DNA of 43,506 bases from Stephanodiscus triporus (Eukaryota; Bacillariophyta; Thalassiosirophyceae; Thalassiosirales; Thalassiosiraceae). The stretch covers positions 1 to 43,506 of the forward strand of contig JALLAZ010000016.1 in NCBI GenBank assembly GCA_036939755.1, written 5' to 3'. This document shows positions 18,829-28,891 of the stretch, piece by piece. Position 1 is the stretch's first letter. Each line of letters starts with the position of its first letter. Below the pieces are notes generated by a model. The model ran no database searches and had not been told where the DNA came from. It saw only the letters and a list, made by a program, of their open reading frames with translations. The position numbers and the translations under genes were made by a program.

Positions 18829-21800
18829 ATGGACGCCGACAACTACCGCTCGGGATCGGGAGGAGGGGGGATGGGATATTATGCCCCCCAGCACGTGCAG
18901 CAGCAGCAGCAGGCCCAGTCCCAACAGCAACAGCAAAATCATCACCCCCAGCAGCAGCAGCAGCAGTCCATGACCATCGACGAGATGCGACTGCTCCATC
19001 GCTCGGCCCTCGCCGACGCCGAATCGAAGCGCACCGAGCTACGTCTCGTCCTCGCGAGTCGTTATCGCGAGCTCGTGGGCAGCAGCGACGAGGTGACGCA
19101 CATGCGCGAGCGCGCGGAGGAATTGTACGAGCTCGTCCTTGCGTTGCCCGGCCTCGTCGAGAGGGTCGTCGACTGCGCCGCGGGCGTGGGAGGTGGGGAG
19201 GCATCCACCTCGGGGGGGGGCGACCACGCCGCCGTCCCCCCCCCCCCCGCCGTCGCGACGACGACGACGGGCACGACCGCGACGACGACGGGCACGACCG
19301 CGACGGGCAGGGCCGACGCCGCCGCCGCCGTCCGCGCGGCGGAGGGGGCCAGGCGGGACCTATCCCGCCTCCCCCGCGACGTCCACCGTCGTCTCGATTC
19401 GGGGGACGTGCACGGCGCGGCGTCGTCGCTCGTCGCGCTCTTCGACGTCATAGCATCGCGCTCGTCGCGTCGACAACGTCGGCGCGGGAGGGGGGGGGGG
19501 GGGGGGGCGAACGACAACAACGCGAGTCGCCGTTCCCGCTCGCAGTCGTACTGTCGTCGTCGTCGTCGTCGTCCGGGGGGAGGAGTTGCGGGGGGGGGGA
19601 AGAGGAGGCCGATGACGACGTCATTCTCCGGGATGATAACGATCCGCTGTTGGAAACGCAGATGAAGATGGTGTACCTCCACGTCCAGACGCTTCCGAGT
19701 CGCACCGTCAAATTGGCCCGCAGGGCTTTGCTCCGATCGGCGGCGGGATCGGGACGAGTCGTCGGGGGGGCGAGGATCACGGCCGAGGCGATCTCAGCGC
19801 TCGATCTCCTGGACGTTAATCGGCGATCGGGGGGCGGCGGCGACGGCGACGCGGGGGGATCGTCGTCGACGAGGGCGACCAAGCTCGTGGACCTCTACTA
19901 CGAGTCCAAGGCGGCGCTACTCAACAGATTGCTTAACAAGCTCGCGCTGCCGCCGCCGCCAACGTCGACGACGACGGGCGGCGGCCCGGCGTCCTCCGCG
20001 TCGTCGTCTTCCGCGCTGGACGCGGCGAGCGTCACGAATCGCGCCGAGGTGATACTAAGCAAGATCGTCACGATACTGCAGTACGACGTCATACTCTACC
20101 CGTATCAGATTTTCGTCCTGAGGAAGTTTCGTGTCGACGACGATGACGCCGGGGGGGACGGCGACGACGGAGGAGGCAAAGGCGCGAACGGGCAGAATCG
20201 ATATTCCGCGTCGTTCGACGCCGACGGAATCGTCGACTCAATAATGTCCACCCTCCCCTCATTTGACCCCGACGTCCTCAAATCGAAGGCGTCGCGCTTC
20301 CTCGCGGCCCACCTCCCGCTGATAAGCACGAAGGTGAAGTCGGTGCTTGTGATGATCGCCGGCACGACCGCGTCGAAACTCGGTCACATCCGTCAGACTT
20401 TGTATGACAAGACGGACGGCGCGGAGTGCATGGCGGTGCTCGACGCGTGCGGCGTTTGCGGTTGGGACGAGGCCGTGGGGGGGATGGTCGACGTGCGCGT
20501 GGTCAGTCACGGCACCACGTTCGCCGCTGCGTCCGCGACTACGACGGGCGGCTCGGGGACGTCGGTCGGCGACGAGCGGGGAGGGGGGAGCGCGAACGCG
20601 ACGGCGGCAGCCGCCGCCACAGCGCGACGATTCTCGCTGTGGGGGGCCCTATTCTCCAACACGTTCTCTTCCCTCGTGCACTCCCTGCTGACCTCGTCCT
20701 TCCACTCCGTACACGTCCGCGTGGTGTCTACGCTGCGCGCGTCCCTCGCACGCGCCCCGCCGTTCGAGTCCATGCTCCCACACGAAGCCCATCGCAACGC
20801 GCTGCGCATAGCCACGGATCTGGACGCGAGCCTGCGCAGGGTAAGCGACGACGCTCACGAGCTGCTTGTGCACGCCGAGGAGCGGGAGGAGAGCGAGCGC
20901 AGGCTCAGGCAGAGTCTGTACGTCCAGACCTGCGAGATCATGGGTAGGCTGCTGAACGAACTGCGTCGAATGCTGGTCGTGGCAGACGGCGGGACGAACG
21001 AGAAGGATGATGCCACCAAGGTGCTGATCGTCGGGCGCCTGTGCCATTTGCTCAAATTCCGCCTTAAGTCCCTCCCGACGCTGCTGGACCCGAAGAGTTC
21101 GCCCGCGGTCATGCTCGCGGGAGGACTGGGGGGTGGAGGGGGAGGCAAGAGCCATAGTGGCATGATCACGCTCATGGAATTGAGCAGCTCTTTCGATCTT
21201 GCGGATGACGACGATGATGGATTAATCAGCTTCGACGAGGCTATGGAGGCCATGGAGAGTGCATTTTCCGGCACTCACTTCCACGGCGCCGAGATGGTTC
21301 GTGATACGTTGTTGCTGGCCCATTCTGCCGCTGGTTCTGGCTTGGGGGGAGTCTCGAACGGCGTGACCAACCACGCAGGAGCATCATATGCATCGAATGG
21401 GCACAATAAATCGACGCCGCAGAATGTAACTTTGTCCGAGCTGGCCTTGCTATCAGCGCGGGGATTGAGACACGATGCGTCTGGTCCCGAGAGCGCATTG
21501 GGTACGGTCCAATCCTCTTTGGATGACATCGTAAACCGATGTTTCAAAGAGTGGGCGCGCGCTGCCTTGTCTCCTCCGCTAAAATCATTCAAGAAGACTT
21601 TGCAAGAACACATGGGCGTGGCAATGACCGTGTCCGATATGGAATGGAGACGATTGCACGGACTTATTGGTAAAGAAGACGATACGTTGCTGAAAGAAAT
21701 TAGCGAGTCCAAAGGCGACGAAAGCATAATGACCCAAAGCCAATTAGTTGTGGGAGAGGTTTCTCCTCATGTGGTTTCTTACCTGCTCGCGGTTGCAGGA

Positions 21801-22598
21801 GTATTGAATCGAAGTGTGTGTCCGGCAGATTCGTTGCCGCCAGTGCCATCGCTGGAGTATGCAGATAAGCTTGGGATATCGTCGAGGTCAGATGATAACA
21901 AGGGGATTCCCAATATGCTGGTCACAATTAGAGGATCTCTACTTGGAGAGGCATTGACTTCCCTGACTCATTCGATGAACGAAGAGATCATGTCCACACT
22001 GGATGATGATTGTGTCACAGATGATGGCAATGTCCGTGAAAGATTGAAAAAGTGCTCCACATCCTCTCTTGTCCAGCTTAACATGGACGTCAGATTCATC
22101 CGTCGTTGTTTCTTTGACAGGAATAAATTCGGTTTCTCACTCACGAGTGACACCATCAAAGATTCATGTGGAATCATTGACGGTATGTCAGAACGCCTCT
22201 CCATGAGCATAAACTCTGCAATGAGAGACACATCAATTGTCAACAGTGCCATATCTGAAAGGCATGCGCAGGTGTTTTGTTCGTGTGACTTATTTTTATC
22301 TTCTCTGTTTGGCGAAGACCAGGATGGTAAATTCTCCTCCGCGACGAGTGTGTCCATGAACGGAGTATCATCATCGGTTCTGTCGTCCTCGGAGTCATTC
22401 GTGCTCAATCCCCTCCCATCATCACGTCGATTCATCCTCCTGCCCATCCAGGCGGAAAAATCGCTCACTGAATTACAACTGCGTGGAAAGTACGGGAAAA
22501 AGACGCAGGAGGAGAAATCAAGTGGAAAGGATTCTACTAGTGGGGCGTTGGGTACTGGCTTTGGATTTTTAAGCTCCATGCTTACTAAGACTAGGTAA
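18829..22598 (+). CDS. COG1: conserved oligomeric Golgi complex subunit 1, with a frame break in a G-run
   Basis: ATG 18829 opens a Gln-rich N-terminus followed by the Vps51/COG1 helical start (IDEMRLLHRSALADAESKRT, ELRLVLASRYRELVGSSDE). The frame must change inside an 18-G run (19490-19507), after which coding resumes one frame over and continues to TAG 22596-22598, about 1,256 aa in all. Further COG1-like features are VYLHVQTLPSRTVK, ILYPYQIFVL and SLWGALFSNTFSSLVHSLL. COG1 joins the two lobes of the COG tether, which recycles Golgi glycosyltransferases. Gly/Ser/Ala-rich inserts lengthen the protein beyond other COG1s. A canonical-looking EF-hand loop lies at about residue 792 (DNA 21204-21239). 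The 5' half is much more GC-rich than the 3' half. The G-run break is probably a base-count error, since one added G restores the frame. Confidence 0.75.
19490..19507 (+). repeat. 18-G homopolymer at the COG1 frame break
   Basis: Eighteen consecutive G residues lie where COG1 coding changes frame, with protein-like sequence on both sides (LVALFDVIASRSS before, GERQQRESPFPLAVVL after). One extra G, or two fewer, would keep a single frame. Homopolymer miscounting is the simplest explanation. Confidence 0.8.
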
Positions 22599-22616
22599 TC
22601 TTTAAGTGATAAATAC

Positions 22617-22775
22617 AATCTTACTCCTAGGCGGCTCGCCGTCCCCGCCCGAACAGGAACGGCGGCCCGGGGGACGGCGGTTCGGACCTCGACGGGAATC
22701 GGCGAACAGGCACTGCCTTCTCTCGATCATGTCGATATCGATGGATTCGAGATGCAGTCTGGGGGCCTGCACTAA
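22617..22775 (-). other. possible gene fragment abutting the Harbinger element
   Basis: The minus strand from about 22775 to 22617 stays open and is GC-rich with protein-like composition (LVQAPRLHLESIDIDMIERR). It begins at the left boundary of the transposon, so it could be the 3' part of a gene cut by the insertion. It may equally be 3' UTR of COG1. No family is recognised. Confidence 0.2.
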
Positions 22776-22962
22776 GGCCATCTCTGGAGGCAGAATTTTT
22801 GTGTACCCAACTCGGTTTTGAGTACCCATATTGGGTATGCAAATGCGTTCCCGCCACGAATTTTGTCCGTCTCAAAATGCATAGCCGGACAAAAATATTT
22901 TGCATACCCCCTTCCCGCCATCAGTTTTCCTCTCTGGCCACAGAAATAAGATCGCATCCACC

Positions 22963-24514
22963 ATGAACCGCGACTCTGACAACGACTCCGCCCGCAGCAC
23001 TGACTCCCTTGCTACTCCCCGAGAATTTGAGAACGATGATGCCGCAGCAGCAGACCCTCCACGTGAGACATTTGCTGAATTTTTTTACGTCAATGAAGGC
23101 AATCGTTCTTTGAAGTCGCTGGCAATACTGAGCTTGGGAATTACCAACGACGATGGTAGTCCACTCTTCAATCCATCCATTTTGCCATGGAGTGCTGCTC
23201 TGCGTCCGTCTGCATTAAAAATGGCCACCAACGACTTGCGCAATGAAGTCAAAAGGCGCTGTGTTGCCGGAAATGTTCCCAATGCACCTCGGCCTAATCA
23301 ATGGACTGTGGCGAAATGCACCGATTGGCTTGAGAAAAATCCGATTGTTGCCGACAACAAAATTGCCTACATAAAAAACATTATCACCCATCGGCTTACT
23401 GTGGTGCAGGAGGCGAATCTTAATGCCCTCCCTTGCTCTCAGCCCGTTGCCTCGTCCAATGTCGGTACTGGCAACTGGATTGGAAAGTACCCCCACCTAC
23501 GATTAATTCATGCCATTGTTGATGACAACGAGATCAAAACAGCATACCTACATTGGCTCGTTGTCCCGAATGGTCGAATGGCAATCGAAAACAGGCGACT
23601 CCGGAAGCAATTGCAGAAAATGTTTGGACTATGGTTGCTAATAGGTAGAATGACCCCCTCTTCCAGCCAACAACATCTGTGAAGGGAACACATTCGGATT
23701 TTGCTCGTGCAATTTCAATTCCCTTTGAATCTGTCTGCAAGTTTCAGCCTGCGACCCCGGAAAAAGTGGAAGAGAAGTGGAACGCGATGAATTTGGCTCT
23801 GAAGAGAGCAATTCAGAACTGGGAGCGCAGTGGACAGGGAGATGGTGGGTACACTGAAGAGGAGGAGGTAATGGATGACAACACTGATGACAAAGAGGAG
23901 GAGAATGGTGGGGAGGACAGATTTGCTTTTGGAGGCTTGACAGGATGTCCAAAGAAGGCGTTAGATTTGCGTCACAACTTTTTTGATGATAAGGCCACCT
24001 ATCTTCTTTACCTGTGGGACATTCTGGAAGAGCATGATTTGACGCAGTCGGCAATGCAACAATTGCTTGAAGGTGTTGGTTCTGGGAATGGGGGTTCTGG
24101 AGTTCCATCTGTCATTGGAGGCATCAAACGCTACAAAAACGATGACAATTCAGTGTCGGCATTGTCGAAAAAAGCAAGAGCAATGAGGAGGCACTATTTG
24201 CACAATTGAGCTCCAGCATCAACAAACACAGCAATTCACTTGTGGCGGCTGCCAAAATAGCAGCCGCAGAGCAGGCAAAGAATCGAATTGATTCACGCCT
24301 CAATGCAATTTGCAGTCGCATTAATTCGCTGCGAGACACCAAACAAAACATGGTGATTCGTATGTCGGCTACAGATGTGATGTCAAACAAGGATGCGTTT
24401 GATGCCATCGCTCATGAAGTGAAGGGGATTGAGGAAGAGATTGTGGTGGCAAATGTGGAGGAGTTGGATAATATTCTGTCAACGCCCGTAAAGAGTAATT
24501 GCAGTCCAAAGTAG
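22963..24514 (+). pseudogene. Harbinger accessory protein (second ORF), broken
   Basis: ATG 22963 opens an acidic, Ser-rich start (MNRDSDNDSARSTDS). A globular region follows with LPWSAALRPSALKMATNDLR and WTVAKCTDWLEKNP. Near 23600-23615 one base appears lost, and in the new frame a TAG at about 23647 stands where TGG would be expected (ANR-stop-NDPLFQP). Next comes a Myb/SANT-like stretch (DFARAISIPFES, EEKWNAMNLALKRAIQNWE), an acidic region, and YLLYLWDILEEHDLTQSAM. A second shift near 24150-24175 leads to a coiled-coil C-terminus (LVAAAKIAAAEQAKNRIDSR) ending at TAG 24512-24514. Harbinger elements need a Myb-like partner for nuclear import and DNA binding, so this is inferred to be that partner. 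The SANT assignment is tentative. Confidence 0.65.
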
Positions 24515-24663
24515 ATATATGAAAGTTTTGTGTGGTAACTAGCTTAAGTTATAATTAAGTGATAAGTGTTATTCTACTTAATACGACTGGTTGGTCGCTT
24601 CCAATGCCCGTCCGCAATCATTTCAAACAATACAGTCCGAGGCAAGATAATCTGTGCCATCTG

Positions 24664-25990
24664 TCATCGTTGATGCCTAATAAAAGATTCTGGAGTATCA
24701 GAAAAATGCTCCCCCAAATGAAGTAAATCTGTTGGCACCACTGCACTGCTAGTTTGTTCAGGATTGTCATTGCGCAAACCAACATAGCCAGTGTGATACC
24801 TGTCTCGGTCCAGCAATCGTGGAATTGCTCGCTGCTCTGGTGCTTCTGATTTGCCTATGCAAAAATTGTGCAGCTTCGCCAATGCAATCACCATGCAAAC
24901 AACTTTTGAGATGGTAACATTCCGTGGCATTGCCATCCTCAGAATCCCCCATCTCTGCACCAGCATTCCAAAGGCACACTCTATCCGAATTCGTAGCTGC
25001 GAGTGAAAAAAATTATAGTTGTCCTCGGCAGCTCGGTTCAAATCACCTCCAACATTTGTGAAGGGGGTTGCCATGTACGAGGAGTTTAAATAAGCATTAT
25101 CACCAAACAATACGAACCTTTCATTATTTGAAGGCGCATCTTGATGCATCAATCCATTCTCAAGCCGTTTGTGCAAATCGCTAGCCTCAAATGCCATGTC
25201 ATCAGAAGAGGCACCACCGTACTTAATTGAAATGTCAATTATGCGACCTCGACAATCCGAGACTGCCTGACAATTCAAACCATACTTGTGCTTCCGACCA
25301 CATAAGAATTTCTTGTGGCCAACTCCTGCCTTCTTTGTCTCCTTCAAGCTTGGGTTTTGGATCCAAATCAAAATCCCATCGATTGCTCCGGCACAGTTCC
25401 GAATGCCAGGTGTACTTACAGCTTCAAATCCGGCTGCAATCTTTCTCTATTCTTCGAGTGTCTCTGGGTAAGAATTATGAAATTGCGGACATTTGTTCAC
25501 CGCATCAACAACTATCCACGCACTTGATAGAACCTCTGAGTATGCAATTCCAAACATGCACATGATATCATAACGATCCACCTGCGAAGTAACAAAGCGC
25601 AGCCCCTAGACGAATGCTTGTGGTGATTGGGCCATTTGGAATGGGAGGAAGCAAGTATCCGCCACCGTCCCTCCCTCCCTTGCGCTTGTATCCACTTGAC
25701 TCGTCAATAGCACTAGAAATATGGGGGAACAAAATAGAATGCAGACACCAAAAACCATCCCATGACATGCGGAAAGCCCGTCGAAAAATTTGTGGTCCCA
25801 TTACATCCAATACTTCTGCTACTTGAATGCGCTGCCGTGGCTGCGCAAACCTACCACTCCGCTGCCGTGAGCGCTCTCTCATCCTATAATAAAGGGCAGC
25901 CGCAATTTCAGCTGCCTGAATCACAGGAGCAGAGAACGCCCCAAGGCGCAATTCTTCTGTGGCCTCCTCCAACGAAAAAAGACTTGCCAT
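24664..25990 (-). pseudogene. HARBI1-like transposase (DDE_Tnp_4), broken
   Basis: ATG 25990 starts an N-terminal helical region (MASLFSLEEATEELRLG, FRRAFRMSWDGFWCLHSILF). A one-base shift near 25570-25580 interrupts it after LCYFAGG. In the new frame TAG at 25447-25449 breaks a ETLEE-RKIAAGFEA stretch, where a single change from CAG or TGG-type codons would explain the stop. The DDE core after it is intact: first Asp in CAGAIDGILIW, second in GGASSDDMAF, and Glu in LRIRIECAFGMLVQRWGILR. FVLFGDNAYLNSSYM between them is also typical of Harbinger. The frame ends at 24664. With one frameshift and one nonsense codon the copy is inactive, although decay is recent enough for every motif to be legible. 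Confidence 0.85.
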
Positions 25991-26123
25991 GGCAAGTGAG
26001 GTCGCCTTCAAATCAATGGATTTGCGATCGTCCGTGCTCTGATTTTGCGTCGATTATCCGACGATGATTTGTGGCGGGAGGGAGGGTATGCAAGTACACA
26101 TCTGCACTCTCTGCCTCCAGAGA

Positions 26124-26411
26124 TAAAACACAACCGGACGACAGACAGTACATTTGAGTACGTACGCAACTTGATTTGCGTAGTACCCAAAATTCTCTAC
26201 ATCATCTTTCTCTTACGATATTTTTATCTCTTAAGCTTCCCAGTCAGATCTCTCCTCTCAAACAGATATTGACTTGTGACGACCCGAAGCCTGAGGCAAA
26301 TCAAGCAACTGTGACCAGACTCACGAGTTATCATACCAAAAGCATCGGTGACGCATAAAAAGCATCGGTGCATCTATTTGATTTGTCGAACCAAGGATCA
26401 AAAAACATAGG
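26124..26411. other. region between the Harbinger element and the cysteine-rich gene
   Basis: AT-rich sequence with a short direct repeat (AAAAGCATCGGTG near 26337 and 26358), just before the ATG at 26412. It presumably includes the promoter of the cysteine-rich gene. That would place a transposon about 290 bp upstream of the start codon. Confidence 0.4.
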
Positions 26412-28627
26412 ATGAAATTTGTGTACTACACTCTTCTGTCTGCATGGGCAGCCGCAGCCGCCTCCGAACAACCGGGTCGGTCATCCTTTACGTTCAATTT
26501 TGAGGTACGTGCCTCAAATTTCCCTTCTGCTTCTGCCACCACCACTAACTTCCTTGGTTGCGTATAGGATGGCCTTCAACGAGACCTCAAGAAGACAATT
26601 GTGAGCTGCGACCCTAAAACAGAAGAGACATGTTATGATGAAACTTATACGACGGCAGTATCGTGTGCGCTGATCTCTGATGGAGGTTGCCCTTGCCCCG
26701 AAGGTCAAGAGAGGTGTGGTGCAGACCTAGCGAACGGCTGTGTTGGATGGTGCACTGATCTTTGCTGCGATTGGACCAATGAGTATGCCTGCTATGGGGA
26801 CATAAACTTCAAGGCTTGTGCAACGTACGGAGATGGCTGCCCTTGTCCTGAAGGTCAGAGCGAGTGCTATCTAGGCTTCTGCAGCAACGCTTGTTGCGAC
26901 ATGAGCACAGAAGAATACTGCTATGGGCCCGATAACACGTCCTTTTGTGCACCGGTAAGAGTGTTACATCGACTTATTCAACGAATCTTTTCTCAATGCA
27001 CCTGACTCTGATTGTGCCGCAGTTTGCTGATGGAGGCTGCCCTTGTCCGGATGGTCAAGAGAGATGCGGAGCAGGTAAGTTTGGTTGTGTGCTAAGATGA
27101 GAATAATATGAGGCCTGGTTGTCCTAAATATTTGTTCCGTAGACACAGAAACCCAATCATCTGGTTGGTGTGCAGTTGAATGTTGCGACAGCTATACAGA
27201 AGAAACCTGTTTTGAATATGATGACGGATACTCCAAACCATACACTAACCAATATTGCGCAGCAGTAAGACTTTTTGTGTCCATGCCACTATTTCATGCC
27301 ATTCTAATGCATACCACTTACTAATGCTAATGGACTTCTCTCACTTCTCACTCTTATTCGTGATTTCAAAATCATAGATTGTTGACGGAGGCTGCCCGTG
27401 CCCAGGAGATCAAGTGAAGTGTGACACAGGTAAGTTCATGCATGAGCCTAACGAGGAGGACCAAAGCCAAAGCCTGTTGGTAACACTGAATATTTTGGTC
27501 TTATTCTCATTTCTCACACTATCAGACCTGAGTGCAAACTATGCCGGCTGGTGCGCTGACGTTTGTTGCGACTATAACACTGAAGAAACCTGTTACAATC
27601 CGCCATCTTGTGCACTGGTAGGCATAAAATACTCACACTTGTGCCCTTGGTGTGCTTCATCGACTCTCTTCCTCTCACCACTTGCATTTGTCTGTATAAA
27701 CACCACAGATTGCTGATGGAGGCTGCCCTTGTCCAGCAGGTCAAGAGAGGTGCGGCGCAGGTAAGTTATTTGTGTTAATGTATGAGAACAAAAGTCTGGT
27801 TGTCACCAAAATATAGATAATTTGTGATTTCCTGTTTTCAACAAACACTCAGACCTGGCGAATAACAACACTGGCTGGTGTGCTGATGATTGTTGTGACC
27901 TAAACACAGAAGAAATCTGTTACAACTACACCGGCTGCATTTCCAACCAATATTGTGCAGCGGTAAGGCTCGTTTCCCTGCCGTTTTGATTAATGCATTC
28001 AGTCACTTCATTTACAAATGGTGTTCTTGTTTTGCATTGAATTCGACTAGATCTCCGATGGAGGCTGCCCTTGCCCAGATGGTACAGAGAGATGTGGAGC
28101 GGGTAAGATTCCATGTCTATGTCTCGCATGGAAAATAATCATCCACTCATCACTTAATTGTGTCTCATCATTTTCCTCAACTCAATCAGATCTAGAGAAT
28201 AATGATGTCGGCTGGTGCGATGTGATTTGCTGCAACGCGACCACGGAAGAAACCTGTTATGATTGGGCAAGCGGTAACTACACCCCTTATTGCGCTGCAA
28301 TTACCAACGGTGGCTGTCCCAAGAGTTCGGGAGCAGGTGAGTGGGTTTTGTGTTACTTTTCCAAAATCATGTAAAAGATTCAGCATCTTCTGACATTGCT
28401 TCGAATGTCCGTACCATGAAGTCTCTTACCTGCATTACCTTGAGGCAAAATATGATGAACTGCCAGCCATAATTGGCGACAATGATCTTGGTAGAGATAT
28501 GTTCCACAAAAAGTTTGCACTCAAGCAAAAGATTGAAGCACTTCGCCATAGCACCAAGCTTTATGTCATGCCAGCGGAGCTGTTAATGTCCAAGAATCCT
28601 GAGCAATATATCAGAGAGAAGAAATAA
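26412..28627 (+). CDS. secreted cysteine-rich modular protein (seven DGGCPCP / CCD-TEE-C modules), eleven exons
   Basis: Exons are 26412-26504, 26568-26954, 27023-27074, 27143-27264, 27378-27429, 27526-27617, 27709-27760, 27853-27962, 28051-28102, 28190-28336 and a less certain last exon (28422-28627, or 28384-28472). All junctions are GT-AG and in frame, giving 454 or 415 aa. A signal peptide (MKFVYYTLLSAWAAAAAS) is followed by seven copies of a module: DGGCPCP-GQERCGA, then D----GWC---CCD--TEETCY-----YCAA. The first two and a half modules share one exon. In the rest, each module is split into a 52-nt exon, 52 nt four times over, and a 92-122-nt exon with identical intron phases. That points to tandem duplication of exon pairs. 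The dense paired cysteines imply disulfide-bonded extracellular knots. I do not recognise a named family and give no function. A cell-wall or adhesive role is only a guess. Confidence 0.75.
28394..28627 (+). other. coding-like open frame at the 3' end of the cysteine-rich gene
   Basis: This frame is open for 77 codons and ends at TAA 28625-28627. It reads as ordinary protein (YLHYLEAKYDELPAIIGDND, KIEALRHSTKLYVMPAELL) with no cysteine modules. An AG at 28420-28421 would join it in phase to exon 10, although the polypyrimidine tract there is poor. The better acceptor (CAG 28381-28383) leads into another frame that stops at 28470-28472. It could be the true C-terminus or the fossil of a different gene. 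No family is recognised. Confidence 0.4.
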
Positions 28628-28671
28628 TGTTGCACCAAATCTTCTTAAAGAAGATTTCATCTCTTGTTTAG

Positions 28672-28705
28672 GACCTGTTTGAATCATTAGAACCTGTTTG
28701 AATCA
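28672..28705. repeat. short tandem repeat (A)ACCTGTTTGAATCA
   Basis: Two nearly identical copies of ACCTGTTTGAATCA lie head to tail in the interval between the convergent cysteine-rich and YchF genes. Inverted AGCTGAAAT/ATTTCAGCT blocks follow at about 28731 and 28838. These could belong to a small MITE, but no ends are clear. Confidence 0.4.
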
Positions 28706-28891
28706 CTCTCCGAGGACATGATCGAGGATAGCTGAAATTACACTGTTAGACGCACCAAAAATAGAGAGAGGATATTAGATATTTAGCAAAACCGGGGAGA
28801 GAGTGCATTATCTGAGTTGAATAATACTATTCTCTATTTCAGCTTTGTACTCAGCATGATAGCGTTAAGCTTGGTAGAAAAATACATTCAA

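Larger units (their letters stand above)
22776..26123. mobile_element. PIF/Harbinger DNA transposon, degenerate
   Basis: The terminal inverted repeat TCTCTGGAGGCAGA (22781-22794) is exactly inverted at 26110-26123. Further in, GTGTAC, GGGTATGCAA and CCCGCCAC also recur in inverse order (about 22800-22860 versus 26070-26100), giving imperfect repeats of some 75 bp. TAA follows the right repeat directly (26124-26126). On the left a TAA lies at 22773-22775, five bases outside the exact repeat, before GGCCA. This fits the 3-bp TAA/TTA target duplication of the superfamily if the right end has lost its last bases. The element carries a HARBI1-like transposase (-) and an accessory protein (+), the usual two-gene plan. 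Confidence 0.8.
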
